From Stomoxys calcitrans (lineage: Eukaryota; Arthropoda; Insecta; Diptera; Muscidae), in the NCBI RefSeq assembly GCF_963082655.1, contig NC_081552.1:97205592-97269591 (forward strand): 64,000 nt of DNA, written 5' to 3'. The position numbers were made by a program, and so were the translations under genes. The notes below the pieces were generated by a model. That model was not told the DNA's origin and did not search any database. It saw only the letters and a list, made by a program, of their open reading frames with translations. This document shows, piece by piece, positions 44,023 to 56,528 of the stretch (position 1 is the first letter of the stretch; every line of letters starts with the position of its first letter).

Positions 44023-44357
44023 TTCAAAAGACTTCTTTGCTGGAGCTTCTTCATCCATTCTGACAACATGACCTAGCCAACGCAGCCGTTGTATTTTGAT
44101 GCGTGTAACTATGCTATCGTCGTCATACAGCTCATACAGCTCGTGGTTCATACGTCGCCTATATTCTCCGTTAACGCAAACTGGTCCATAAATTCAAAAG
44201 ATTTCTTTTCTGGAACTTCATCCATTCTGACAACATGAAATAGCCAACGCAGCCGTTGTATTTTGATGCGTGTAACTATGCTATCGTCGTCATACAGCTC
44301 ATACAACTCATGGTTCATACGTCGCCTATATTCTCCATTAACGCAAACTGGTCCATA
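44023..44357 (-). repeat. Tandem duplication of the RTE C-terminal segment
   Basis: 44023-44190 and 44193-44357 are two copies, offset about 170 bp, encoding the tail motif 'RIKIQRLRWL.HVVRMDE' twice. The related copy at 63169-63345 has it once. The duplication is therefore private to this element. Confidence 0.85.
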
Positions 44358-44361
44358 TATT

Positions 44362-45948
44362 TTACGAAGAATCCTCATCTGCTTTCACAAGTGCCCATGC
44401 TTCAGAACCATATAACAGCATGGGTAGTATCAGTGTCTTGTAAAGTGCAGTCTTCGTCTGTCGAGATGTGGCCTTGTTTCTAAACTGCTTACTTTGTCCA
44501 AAGTAGCATCTGTTTGCCAGTATTATTCTTCGCTTTATCTCAAAACTGGTGTCATTCGTTTCGGTTACGGCGGTGCCGAGGTAGATAAAGTTACTGACTA
44601 TCTCAAAGTTGTGGTTCCCAACTTTCTCCATGTTCTTTATCTGCTCGGTTGTACAAGGCTTTTGGGAGTGGAAACCATCCATTTCGTCTTATCTCCATAT
44701 ACTGCCAGACGCATTTTCACTGACTCTCGTTCGATTCTTTCAAAGGCTGCAGTTACTACTTCCGGTGACCGACCTATGATATCGATATCGTCGGCATAGG
44801 CGAGTAGCGTGTGCTCACTTCTGCATCTCGTATAATCTTCCCCAGCAGGATATTAAACAGATCACACCAAAGGCTGTCTCCTTGTCTGATACCTCGTTTG
44901 GTATTAAATGATTCGGAGAGATTCTTTCCTATTCTTACTGAGGAACGCTTATCAGCAAGTGTCATCCTGCAGAGTCTTATTAATTTTGCAGGGATACCAA
45001 ACTCAGACATGGCTTGAAATACCTTTGAACGCAAAGGAGTATCGAAGGCGGCTTTGTAGTCAACAAAGAGATGGTAGGTGTTGATTTGTCCTTCTCGGGT
45101 CTTTTCCAGGATTTGACGCAGTGTGAATATCTGGTCTTGAGTGGATTTACCTGGTCACATTCCGTCTTGTCTCCTTTCTTGTGTACGGGACATAGTATGC
45201 TGAGGTTCCAATCATCGGGTATGCGTTCTTCTAGCCAGGTTGCGCAGATAAGCTGATGCATACGCCTTATCAGCGTGTCGCCTCCGGTCTTAAATAGTTC
45301 AGCGGGTAACCCGTCGGCTCCCGCTGCCTTGTTGTTCTTTAGTCGGGTTACTGCTACTTGGACCTCATTCTGACTAGGAGGTAAACATTCTATACGATCA
45401 TCGGGGATTGGTTCTGCGGTATCCTCTTCGCCGCCAACATCGGACACTAGCAGTTGGGTAAAATGTTCTTTCCATATCCTCAGCATGTTATCTGTGTCAG
45501 TTACCAGATTTCCTTCTTTGTCTCTGCAGGAGGATGTGCCTGCACCAAAGCCATCGGTTTGGTGTTTAATTCTTTGGTAGAATTTCCGGACTTCATTCTG
45601 ACTCCTGTACATTTCAATTCGCTCGCACTCACGTCTTTCCATTTGCTTTTTCTTTCTGCGGAATAGACGATTCTCCTCTCTCCTTTTCTCCCGATACCTC
45701 TCCTTCATCTGGCGCGTTGCTACTGATTGCAGGGTTGCTCTATATGCCGCATTCTTGGCTTCAGTAGCATCTCGACACTCTTGGTCGTACCATGGGTTTT
45801 TTGGAGAAGGCTTCCGGCACCCAAGTACGGATTTCGCGGCAATTTCCCTGGAGTGGGCAATAGTTTGCCACTGCGCCATTATATCATCGGAATAAGGAGT
45901 GCTTTCATCAAGCGGTTGGGTCAGTCGAGTGGAGTATGCCGCTGCCAT
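44362..45948 (-). CDS. RTE linker and reverse transcriptase (broken)
   Basis: 45948-45110 holds a basic coiled linker ('REKRREENRLFRRKKKQ') and the RT entry 'NKAAGADGLPAELFK'. After 'CPVHKKGDKTEC' (about 45165) some 50-60 codons of the fingers region appear deleted and the frame changes. Next comes 'RGIRQGDSL' (about 44890), then, after another shift, the catalytic YADD box at 44787-44798. The thumb-like 'YKTLILPMLLYGSEAW' follows at about 44400. It makes DNA from the element RNA in an intact copy. The deletion rules that out here. Confidence 0.75.
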
Positions 45949-45951
45949 TTA

Positions 45952-46717
45952 TTGTGTCTGCAGCTTTTCAATGTCCAGCTTCCGTACAGTGTCAGATCGT
46001 ACTTTTCTCGACACGCTGGATGAATGCCTTCCATCTATCACAACGTGATCAATTTGGTTTGTCGTGTTTTGATCGGGTGACAGCCATGTGGCTTCGTGGA
46101 TATTTTTATGTTGAAATCTGGTGGTACTAACTACCATGTTTTTTGCCGCGGCGAAATCTATCAGCCTCAACCCATTACTGAACGTTATCTCGTGGAGGCT
46201 AAACTTTCCGACTGTTGGACCAAAAATGTCTTCCTTCCCTATTTCCGCATTAAAATCTCCCAGAACGATTTTAATATCATGGGCGGGGCAGCGGTCATAT
46301 TCTCTCTCTAGGCGCTCTTGGAAAATATCCTTGGTCTGCTCGTCTTTGTCTTCCGTCGGGGCATGGGCACAAATAAGGCTGATGTTGAAGAATTTGGCTT
46401 TTATGCGGATTGTGGCTAGCCTCTCATCCACCGGAGTAAAGCTGGAGACAAGGTGTTTCAGTCTCCGACTAACCACAATTCTGCAGCCAAATTCATGCCT
46501 CGTGTTATGGCAGCTATAGTATAGTTCGTCACCGTTTGGTATTGTAGTGACGCCATTCGCAGTCCATCGCACTAAGGCGTAAGGCGGTTATATCTGCCTT
46601 GTACTTCTCTAATACATCCGCCAGCGCGTATACTGCACCTTCTCTATAAAGAGTGCGGACATTCCAGGTGCAGATCCGCAAATCATGGTCCTTTTTTCGT
46701 TTGCTCTTGGTCGTCAA
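45952..46717 (-). CDS. RTE endonuclease domain (broken)
   Basis: The start at 46717 gives 'RICTWNVRTLYREGA', the first block of apurinic-type endonucleases. The frame shifts at about 46570 and continues through 'GDFNAEIG' (about 46265), a metal-binding block, and 'TTNQIDHVVI' (about 46060), the final histidine block. All main catalytic blocks are visible, about 250 residues in total, but not in one frame. The domain nicks target DNA to prime reverse transcription. It is immediately followed by the in-frame stop TAA and the next part. Confidence 0.75.
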
Positions 46718-46720
46718 CGT

Positions 46721-47205
46721 TGGGGGGGTCCGTTTTTACTATTCCTTTGTTTTTCATAGTAGTTCTATGATTTCCGGGGGCGGGTTACTGGCCCAGCGTC
46801 CCAACCGCATGGGTTTTGTTGGATTGTATGTGGCGAGCCGCTTGCTCCGAGATGCGACGCTCGCCGCCAGCCGCCCCTAACCTGGGAACAGACGCTGATG
46901 TTGGCCATTGGTTATTTGAAGGCGCCAATAACTCGCCTTGTCATCTCGAGTATCATTGGCACTCAGTATTTAATTAAGAGCCAGTGCCACCTGACTCTTC
47001 ACTGAGACTCTCCTCTCGAAAATCGCTGACTGGCCGCGGCCGCATTTGCAGCTACTCCGCATAAAAACGGAGCTTTCCACCATCCGCAACCTGTGGACGC
47101 GCCCGGTAGCTTTCAGCTAAGCTTCCCGTGATAACGATGGGCACCACAGAAGGCGGAGCTCAAAGTTCCAGTCTGTGTGGTGCTCATAGTCATCCCGTAT
47201 CGGCC
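46721..47205 (-). other. GC-richer 5' region of the RTE element
   Basis: No open frame. It is more GC-rich than its surroundings (for example GGCCGCGGCCGC near 47033) and lies directly upstream of the endonuclease start. 46900-46960 is shared with 16027-16085. It could be a 5' untranslated region with promoter, but only the position supports this. Confidence 0.45.
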
Positions 47206-47895
47206 GGAAAAAGACTTTTTAGTTTGTTGATATTGGAAGGGGCGGACGCTCCCCCGTTACCCTAAAAACACCACTTAAAATCAAAAGTGGACCGATAGGG
47301 ACAATATGGGTATCAAATAAAAGGTATTGGCTTATAGAATACGAATATGACATTAAAAGTTGGATCCAAGGAATCCAGAGGCCACTCAAACCTCAAAAGT
47401 TCCCCAAGCAAACATATTGGACGTACATATTAATATGGGACTCAAATGAAATGTATTCGGGTGTTGATTACCAATATGACATAAATTATGTCTTAGTATT
47501 TCCGGGTCGCCCCGCCCACATAAAGCTCCCCAAATAGGAATTTTACTGGATCATAGCTATATAAGACTCAAATGAAAGGCATTTGAGAGCATATTACGAA
47601 TATGACAATAAACATTGTGTCCATGAATTTAGGTAGTGCTTTACCTCCTAAAATCGCCTCCAATAGGTTATTTGGCCTTATTATTTGCGTCGTTCAAATT
47701 TGTGCTCAAGTGGCAGTGTGGCGCACAACCCTCATATAGACGCCCTCCATTAAACGGCTGTATACACAAACCATGACAATATGGGGTTAAATGAAAGGTA
47801 TAAAATTGTGAACTGCGAACCTGATCTCATTATTCTGCACACATATCAAGCGGAACACCTCACCCCAAAACAGTCGATCAATTATAATGACCTAA
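47206..47895 (-). mobile_element. Family C fragment
   Basis: Units in reverse, for example GGACTCAAATGAAATGTATT and GGGTATCAAATAAAAGG. Repeat spacing is again about 125-130 bp. Confidence 0.65.
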
Positions 47896-48174
47896 CGGGT
47901 CACTGTGTGATTTAATTAATGTTTGGGGACACAAATAAATGCAGACCGCCATAGCTCCGAAATTGTGACGTTTAGCGTGATAACAGGAGTTGCAAACCTT
48001 AACGTTAAGGTTGCAACCATTTCTAGCTCATCGATAGATAAAACCAAACGACGTGTTGCTGTGCAATACTTCTTTGTTCAAAAGTTTTAAATGGTTTAAG
48101 AGTAAGAACTACCGCCACAGCACCAAATATATTGACTGGTAATTTAGTTAATATGGCAATTTGATTTGAATAAA
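47896..48174. other. Unassigned spacer with a palindrome
   Basis: No family recognised. 47989-48018 forms GTTGCAAACCTTAAC / GTTAAGGTTGCAAC with a single extra A, a 14-bp-arm near-palindrome. Confidence 0.5.
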
Positions 48175-49321
48175 ACAAGTAAAAAGGCGTAAAGTTTGGC
48201 CGGGCCGAACTTTGGATACCCACCACCTCGGGTATATATTTAACCACCTTTCATCAAAATTGGGTGAAAATTGCATACCTTATGTTCAATAGCAGTTATA
48301 TCAAAATATGATCCGATTTGGACCAAATACTAGTAGATACATGTCATTGTTCAATTGTGTATAACAAAAATATTGGTCTTTTTGGTAGCTATATCTAAAA
48401 ATAAACCAATCTGAACCATATGCAACATGGATGTCGAAAAGCCTAACATAAGTCAATGTGTCAAATTTCAGTTAAATCGGATTATAAAAGCGCCTTTTTT
48501 GGGGCCAAGACTTTAAATCGAGATATCGGTCTGTATGGCAGCTACATGTAAATCTTGATCGATCTAGATAAAATTACAGAAATATTTGAAGGGGCTTAAC
48601 TTAACATTCTGTCCCAAATTTCGGCAACATTGAACAATAAATGCGCGGTCGCGATCGGTCTATATCCAAATCTGGACCGATCTGAGGCAAATTGACGAAA
48701 GATGTCGAAGGGCCTAACACAACTCACTGTCCCAAATTGCGGCGACATCGGACAATAAATGCGCTTTTTATGGCCCCAAATCCTAAAACCGAGAGATCGG
48801 TCTATATGGCTGCTATATCCAAATCTGGACCATAATACAGAAGTATGTCAAGGGGATTAACTTAACTCACTGTCCCAAATTTCGGCGACATCGGACAATA
48901 AATGCGCCTTTTATGGGCCTAAGACCCTAAATCGGAGGATCGGTCAATATGGCAGTTATCCAAATCTGGACCGATCTAAGCCAACTTGACGAAGGATGTC
49001 GAAGGGCCTAACACACTGTCTCAAATTTCAGCAAAATCGGATAATAAATGTGGCTTTTATTGACCTAAGACCCTAAATCGGAGGATCGGTCTATATGGCA
49101 GCTATATCCAAATCTGGATATAGTTCCAGCTCAATATCTTTGTTTTTAAAGACTGTAGCGTGATTTCAACAGACAGACAGAGGGACATGTCTAGATCGTC
49201 TTAGATTTTTACGCTGATCAAGAATATAAATACTTTATAGGGTCGGAAATGGATATTTCGATGTGTTGCAAACGTAATGACAAAATGAATATACCCCCAC
49301 CCTTCGGTGGTGGGTATAAAA
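48175..49321 (-). mobile_element. HINE family B copy (complete ends)
   Basis: Opens ACAAGTAAAAAGGCG with one palindrome change (AAGTTTGGCC). It has four to five monomers with internal deletions and ends CTTCGGTGGTGGGTATAAA. It is flanked by family C on the right. Confidence 0.85.
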
Positions 49322-49637
49322 ATAGATATAAATACAAAAAATTTCTATAGAAAAAAAAAATGTGCAGAAAAATCTTATTAGTTAAAATGTCAAAATTTTA
49401 GAGTAAGAATAAGAAACATATTTTTCGCTTGGTGAAAATTAAGGCACAGCTATGCGGGCCGGGCTCAGCTATCTATATATGTATATATATATATATTTGT
49501 TTGTTTGTCGATTGCTTTGTTTGTGTGTTCCATATAGCCCCATAGCTGAACCGATTTTCTTGAAATTGTCATAGATGGTCATTATGGACCGGTGGTGAAA
49601 ACGGGGTACTTAATTTTTTGAAGTACCCTAATTCTCA
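49322..49637 (-). mobile_element. Family C fragment with TA tract
   Basis: Mirror of 25527-25690 (CGGGCCGGGCTCAGC), a short TATATATA tract at 49475-49495, then GATTGCTTTGTTTGTGTG and GAACCGATTTTCTTG. Confidence 0.7.
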
Positions 49638-49739
49638 ACAAGTAAAAGTGTGCTAAGTTCGGCCGGGCCGAATCTTATTTACCCTCCACCATGGATCGCA
49701 TTTGTCGAATTCTTTTCCCGGCATCTCTTCTTAGGCAAA
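49638..49739 (-). mobile_element. HINE family A, solitary 3' end
   Basis: Only the tail, palindrome, TTTACCCTCCACCATGG and CATCTCTTCTTAGGCAAA are present before a second, complete 3' end starts. The missing body does not reappear after 50576. Confidence 0.8.
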
Positions 49740-50576
49740 ACAAGTAAAAGCGTGCTAAGTTTGGCCGGGCCGAATCTTATATACCCTCCATCATGGAGCG
49801 CATTTGTCAGTTCTTTTCCCGGCATCTCTTCTTAGGCAAAAATGATATAAGAAAAGAATTGCTCTGCTATTAGAGTGATATCAAGATATCATCCCGTTTA
49901 GACCACAATTAAATTATATGTTGGAGACCTGTGTTAAATGTCAGCCAATTCGAATAAGAATTGCGCCCTTTGGGGGCTCAGGAAGTAAAATAGAGATATC
50001 GATTTATATGGGTATCGGGTTATAGACCGATTCAGACCATAATAAACACGTATATTGATGGTCATGAGAGGATCTGTCGTACAAAATTTCAGGCAAATCG
50101 GATAAGAATTGCGCACTCTAGATGCTCAAGAAATCAAGACCCAAGATCGGTTTATAAGACAGCTATAACAGGTAATGAACCGAATCGAACCATACTTAGC
50201 ACAGTTGTTAAAAGTGATACTAAAACACTATTTGCAAAATTTCAGTCAAATCGGATAAGGATTGCGCACTCTAGAGGCTCAATATGTCAAGACCCAAGAT
50301 CGGTTTATATGGGCCATGGACCGATATGTCCCATTTACAATACCAACCAACCTACACTGATAAGAAGTATTTGTGCAAAATTTCAAGCGGCTAGCTTTAC
50401 TCCTTCGGAAGTTAGCGTGCTTTCGACAGACAGACGGACGGACATGGCTAGATCGACATAAAATGTCACGACGATCAAGAATATATATACTTTATGGGGT
50501 CTCAGACGAATATTTCGAGTAGTTACAAACAGAATGACGAAATTAGTATACCCCCCATCCTATGGTGGAGGGTATA
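49740..50576 (-). mobile_element. HINE family A copy
   Basis: Opens ACAAGTAAAAGCGTGC with palindrome TTTGGCCGGGCCGAA. It has three monomers with deletions and ends CCTATGGTGGAGGGTATA. It follows a solitary HINE-A 3' end without spacer. Confidence 0.85.
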
Positions 50577-50652
50577 AGACGCCAGATTTCGGAGGTGGGT
50601 AGGGCGATTTAGGCTAAAATTTGTTTGCACACTAACAGCGACCTAAAAATAA
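50577..50652 (-). mobile_element. Family C fragment
   Basis: 76 bp with GACGCCAGATTTCGGAGG and GGGCGATTTAGGC, the same segment as 10740-10800. Confidence 0.6.
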
Positions 50653-52083
50653 ACAAATAAAAGCGTGCTAAGTTCGGCCGGGCCGAATCTTATATACCCT
50701 CCACCATGGATCGCATTTGTCGAGTTCCTTTCCCGGCATCTCTTCTTATGCAAAAAAAAAAATATAAGAAAAGATTTGCTCTGCTATTGGAGCGAGACCT
50801 GTGTAAAATGTCTGCCAATTCGAAAAAGAATTGCGCTCTTTGTGAGCTCAAAAAGTAAAATATGGAGATCGATTTATATGGGAGCTGTATCGGGCTATGG
50901 ACCGATTCAGACCATAATAAACACGTATGTTGATGGTCATGAAAGAATCCGTCGTACAAAATTTCAGGCAAATCTGATAACATTTGCGACCTCTAGAGGC
51001 TCAAGAAGTCAAGATCCCAGATCGGTTTATATGGCAGCTATATCAGGTTATGAACCGACTTGTACTTTATTTGACACAGTTGTTGAAAGTAACAATAAAA
51101 TAACGTCTTGCGAAATTTCAGCCAAATCGGATAGGAATTGCGCCCTCTAGAAGCTCAAGAAGTCAAGTCCCCAGATCTGTTTATATGACAGCTATATCAG
51201 GTTATGAACCGATTTGAACCATATTTAGCACAGTTGTTAGATATCATAACAAAATACTACGTGCCAAAATTCATTCAAATTGGATAAGAATTGCGCCCTC
51301 TAGATGCTCAAGAAGTCAAGACCCAAGATCGGTTTATATGACAGCTATATAAGGTTATGAACCGATTTGAACCATACTTATCACAGTTATTGGATATTGT
51401 AACAAAACACGTTGTGCAAAATTTCATTCCAATCGGATAAGAATTGCGCACTCTAGAGGCTCAAGAAATCAAGACCCCAGATCGGTTTATGTGGCAGCTA
51501 TATCAGGTTATGGACCGATTTGAACCATACTTGGCATAGTTGTTGGATATAATAACGAAACACGTCGTGCAAAATTTCATTCCAATCGGATAAGAATTGC
51601 GCTCTCTAGAGGCTCAAGAAGTCAAGACCCAAGATCGGTTTATATGGCAGCTATATCTGTTTATAAACCGATTTAAACCATACTTGGCACAGTTGTTTGA
51701 TATCATAACAAAACACGTCGTGCCAAATTTCATCCCAATCGGATAAGAATTGCGCACTCTAGAGGCTCAAGAAGTCAATACCCAAGATCGGTTTATATGG
51801 CAGCTATATCAAAACATGGACCGATATGGCCCATTTACAATACCAACCGACCTACACTAATAAGAAGTATTTGTGCAAAATTTCAAGCGAATATCTTTAC
51901 TCCTTCGGAAGTTAGCGTGCTTTCGACAGACAGACGGACGGACAGACGGACGGACATGGCTAGATCGACATAAAATTTCACGACGATCAAGAATATATAT
52001 ACTTTATGGGGTCTCAGACGAATATTTCGAGTATCAGAATGACGAAATTAGTATACCCCCCATCTTATGGTGGAGGGTATAAA
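50653..52083 (-). mobile_element. HINE family A copy (complete)
   Basis: Palindrome perfect, about seven 153-bp monomers, GACAGACGGACGGACAG tract at 51926-51955, and terminal CTTATGGTGGAGGGTATAAA. Its 3' half repeats the 33113-33607 copy closely, including a small deletion after GCGAGACCTG. Confidence 0.9.
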
Positions 52084-54007
52084 AAAATGGTTTCAAAATC
52101 TGGCAAACGGATTTGTAGACCAATCACCACAACATGGGACTCATATGAAAGATATTTGAGAGTAGAAAACGAATCTGATATCCAATTGTGGATATCCTAA
52201 GTTTTTCTTGGGTCACCCCACCCCCCATAAAACTGCTAAAATCGGACAAATTACCGACCATGGCAATATGGATCTTAAATGAAAGGTCCTTGGGAATAGA
52301 GCACGAAATTGACTTTCACTTTTGGGACCAATTCTCTGGCGGTCCACCACACCCCAAGAAAGACTTTTACTTACCATTGCAATGTGGGGTTTAAATAAGA
52401 GGTACTTGAGTGTAGAAATATCCATAGGAAAATTGGAATACATTTTCAACTACAATTATGCAGAAATTTTCAAATTAAAAGTTCTTCTATCCAACTTAGC
52501 ATAATCGGGCGCATCAGAGCGGACCGGGCTCAGCTAGTCTTATACATAAAATTCAATTTGTGTTTGTTTGTTTTTAAAAACGGCTAAACCGATTACCTTA
52601 AAATTTTTACAGATTGTGTAGGTTGGTCTGGAAGGAAACATAGGCCATATAATTTTTTGATATCGAGAGGAGGGCGGACCCTCCCCCTTACTCCAAAAGT
52701 ACTACCGAAAAATGGTGGATCGGGACAATATGGGACTAAAATTAAAAGTAGAGTACGAACTTCATAAAAAAAGTTGGGTCCATCTACATTTGGGGCCGCC
52801 CCAGCCCCAAAACCCATAAAAACAGATTTGTTTGACGATCATGACAATATGGGACTCAAATGAAATGTATTCGGAAGTAGATTACGAAATGGTCAGGAAG
52901 TAGGAATAGGCTTTATAATTTATTGATAACGGAAGGGGCGGACCTTCCACCGTTACCCCAAAAACACGACCTAAATTCCAAAGTGGTCCGATAAGGACAA
53001 TATGGGTATCGAATGAAAAGAATGTGAATCTAGCATACAAATTCATGTCGAAGTATAGAGGGACATACTTCGAATCGGCCAAAATGGAAACATTAGCCAA
53101 TCACGGACTCAGTTTGTTTGTTCCGTATAGACTGAAAAACGGCAGAACCGACTTTCTCGAAATTTCCGCATATTGTGTAGATATAATTTTTCGGTATCGG
53201 AAGGGTGACGGACCCTCCCCCTTATGCTAAAAACACCACCCAAAATCTTAAGTGGAGCGATCGGTACAATATAGGAATCAAATGAAAGGAATTGGAGACC
53301 AGAAAACTTATATCGTATAAAAATTTGGGTCCAAGTATCCAGCGGGCCCCCCTACCACAAAACTCCTCTAAACAGATATATTCGAAGTTCATGTCAATAT
53401 AGGATTCAAATGAAAAATATTAGGCAGTAGATTACAAATATGGCAGAAAATATTAGGTCCAAGTAACGGGATGTCGCCCCACCCCAAAATACCCCCAAAA
53501 GGGCATATTAGCCGACCATGGCTATATGGGATTCAAATGAAAAATATTAGGGAGTAGATTACGAATATTACATTAAAATTTGCGTTCAAGTCTAGGTGGC
53601 GCTTTTCCTCCTAAAGACACGTCAAATGGGTTATTTGACCTATTATGTCAATATGGGACTCAAATGAAAGGAATTTTAGACTAGAAAACGAATTTAATGT
53701 CTAATTTTGGAGCCAAGTTTTTTGGGGTACGCCCGAAAGCACCCCCTAAACTGAACTTTATTTCCGTTGGGAAAAATGAACGAATTTGATATCTATTTTC
53801 AGTGCAAAGTGCAGGTGGCCGCCTCACCCCCAAAACACCCTCCGGTTAATATTTACTGGCCATGGCAATATCGGGCTCAAATTAAAGGGATTTGAAAGTG
53901 CAGCACGAATTTGATATTCATATTTGAGTCGAAATGTCTGAGGTGCCATCCCTCCCCTAATGAGAACATTACCCTAAGGAAGAACATTACCACCAGGAAC
54001 CGAGAAG
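52084..54007 (-). repeat. Family C array, two joined copies
   Basis: 52084-52510 is the reverse complement of 9161-9560. An end-to-start junction near 52515 (GGACCGGGCTCAGCTAG, then TTTGTGTTTGTTTG) leads into a second copy of about eleven units to 54007. No coding region. Confidence 0.7.
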
Positions 54008-54258
54008 GGGTAAATTCTCACACATCAATGAGTGCTTTCCGATTCAAGTTTAAACTCATTGATAAGAGGCCTTTTTGTATAGCCGAGTCCGAACGGCGTC
54101 CTGCAGTGCGACACCTCTGTGGGGAAAATTTTTATAATGACCATGCATGACATTGTACCTCGCAAATACCGCCAACATTAAGAGGGGATACACACTGCTT
54201 TGTCCGATGTTCGCGTCTGGGTTCGAACGCGCTCAGCGTCGTATACTACAATGGCACG
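54008..54258 (-). mobile_element. Degraded SINE copy
   Basis: Reverse of the SINE body (CACACATCAATGAGTGC, GGCCTTTTTGTATAGCC) leading to a worn tRNA-like head with GGGTTCGAACGC and GCTCAGCGTCGTA. It sits in family C. Confidence 0.65.
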
Positions 54259-54367
54259 CATTCGATATCCGCATTCAGGGCGAAGTGTCCCCACCCTAAA
54301 AAGCTATTAGAGAGTTAAAGAAGGCGCAGCGGAGCGGGCCTGGTTCGGCTAGTATCTTATATATATT
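54259..54367 (-). mobile_element. Family C start end
   Basis: AGTTAAAGAAGGCGCAGCGG...GGTTCGGCTAGTATC, the reverse of the end at 4651, then TTATATATATTA. Confidence 0.65.
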
Positions 54368-54798
54368 ACAAGTAAAAGCGTGCTAAGTTCGGCCGGGCCG
54401 AATCTTGTGAACACACCACCATGGATTCTGCTAAAAATTTATACTTACCAAACATCTGTCAAACCAGCAAAAATTAACGCTTCTAGGAACCGAACGAGGA
54501 AGATCGAAAAAACGGTTTACATGGGAGCCATATCAGGTTATAGACCGTATTTAGCACAGTTGTTGGAAGTCATAACAGAACACCGCATGCAAAATTTCAT
54601 GCAAATTGCGGCTTGTAAGGACTCAAGAAATCAAATCGGGAGATCGGTTTATATGGGGCTATATCTGTTTATGGACCTTACTAGGCTGAGATCAAGAATA
54701 TGAATATACTTTGTGGGGTCTTAGACGAACATTTCAGAGGTTGTTCAAACGGAATGACTAGATTAGTATACCCCTATCCTATGGTGCTGGGTATAAAA
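54368..54798 (-). mobile_element. HINE family A2 copy
   Basis: Perfect palindrome with an A-type tail, a single-monomer body close to 30776-31367, and the end CCTATGGTGCTGGGTATAAA. The GTCC tract is gone. Confidence 0.75.
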
Positions 54799-55937
54799 AC
54801 GGCTGAACCTATTATCTTGACATTTTCACAGATGGTGCACAATGCTCCTATGGTGAAAACAGAATATTACATTTTTTCATATCTGAAGGGGGCGGCCCCT
54901 TCTCCTTACTCCAATTTTCAGAAACGCCAGATCTCGAAGATGGTTGTATAGCAACAAAATATATTTATAGACCAATGACGACAATATGTGACTCAAATGA
55001 AAGGTATTTGCGAGTAGAATACTAATCTGATAACCAAATGTGGGACCAAGGGTTAAGGGGACCACCCCAACCCCAAAACCGGCCATGGCAATATGGAACA
55101 CACATGAAAGATATTTGCTAGTAGGATATAAATCTTATATTCAAATGTGAGACCAAGCTTCTGGGGAGACATGCCTTCCCCAAAACATCACCCAAACAGG
55201 TCTTATTTACTGACCATGGTAATATTGGGCTTAAATAACAGATATTTGAGTGTAGAATACAAATCTGATATCGAAAGGTGGGACCAAGTGTTTGGTGGGC
55301 CGCCCCTCCCCAAAAAGATCCCCCAAAGAGGAAAAATTTACGGCCATAGCAATATGGGGCCCAAATGAAAGGTCTTTGTGAGTAAAGCACGATTCTGATA
55401 TCAATATTCGAAAAAAAAGTGCCTATAGGCCCACCCCGCCCCCATTACACTACACAAATAGGAAGTATATGCTGACTATTACAATATCGCGCCCAAATGG
55501 GAGGTATTTTAGGGTAGAACACTAATCTGATATATATTTTCAAGGCAAAGTCACTGAGTGGCCGCCTACCCCCCAAAAACAAGGGTCAATACCCCAAACC
55601 GGATATATTTGTTGACTTTTGCAATTAGGAGTTTAAATGAAAGGTATTTGAGATTAGAAATCTAATTTGATATCCAATTTCGTGGCCAATGGCAATATGG
55701 TATTCACATAAATGCCACTAAATCGAGCATATTTACTGACCATGTTAATGTGCGACTCAAATGAGAGGTATGGGGGAGTAGAGCACCAAATGGACACCCA
55801 CTTTCGGGACCAATTTTTTGAGGAAGGAAACTCCCCATGAGGCTCAAATAAAGTCTTTAAGAATAGAGTACACCTAACATCCAAACTTAGATGACCCTAA
55901 AACCGCCGAGCGAATTCACAGACCAATAAAGATCATA
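54799..55937 (-). mobile_element. Family C copy, broken by a mariner
   Basis: About eight reversed units to AGACCAATAAAGATCATA, where the mariner begins. The continuation appears at 58726 (TGGTGTTCAGATAAGG). The uninterrupted form is at 61681-61710. Confidence 0.75.
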
Positions 55938-56001
55938 CGATGGCTGTTCGGAAACTTCTTAGCCTATCAATGAAAGAGAATAGTTTTTCAAAAATATTTT
56001 T

Positions 56002-56528
56002 ATTATACCCTCCACCATAAGATGGGGGGTATACTAATTTCGTCATTCTGTTTGTAACTACTCGAAATATTCGTCTGAGACCCCATAAAGTATATATATT
56101 CTTGATCGTCGCGACATTTTATGTCGATCTAGCCATGTCCGTCCGTCTGTCTGTCCGTCCGTCCGTCCGTCTGTCTGTCGAAAGCACGCTAACTTCCGAC
56201 CATCAACAAACGTGTTTATTATGGTCTGAATCGGTCTATAGCCCGATACAGATCCTATATAAATCATTCTCTCTATTTTACTTCGTGAGCCCCAATGGGC
56301 GCAATTCTTATACGAATTGGCTGAAATTTTACACAGGTCTCCAACATATAATTTAATTGTGGTCCGAACCGGACCATATCTTGATATCGTTTTAATAGCA
56401 GAGCAACTCTTTTCTTATATCCTTTTTTGCCTAAGAAGAGATGCCGGAAAAAGGACACGACAAATGCGATCCATGGTGGAGGGTATATAGGATTCGGCCC
56501 GGCCGAACTTAGCACGCTTTTACTTGTT
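56002..56528 (+). mobile_element. HINE family A, internally deleted, in mariner 3' region
   Basis: Starts TTATACCCTCCACC, GTCC tract at 56147-56180, then jumps from CTAACTTCCGA into the last monomer (CCATCAACAAACG). It ends with the palindrome and CTTGTT next to mariner codons. Confidence 0.85.

Larger units (their letters stand above)
43851..46720 (-). pseudogene. RTE-type non-LTR retrotransposon ORF (endonuclease plus reverse transcriptase), degraded
   Basis: Minus-strand coding in the order endonuclease, linker, RT, C-terminal tail, across several frames, as in RTE-clade elements. The main breaks are a frameshift near 46570, an in-frame stop at 45949-45951, a deletion inside RT near 45140 with a frame change, another shift before the YADD box, and a duplicated tail. 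The element would nick target DNA and copy its RNA there. It is non-autonomous now. A second copy of only its tail lies at 62732-63345. Confidence 0.8.

Noticed and set aside
46121..46519. 132-codon plus-strand frame
   Set aside because: Shadow of the RTE endonuclease, which is recognised on the minus strand.
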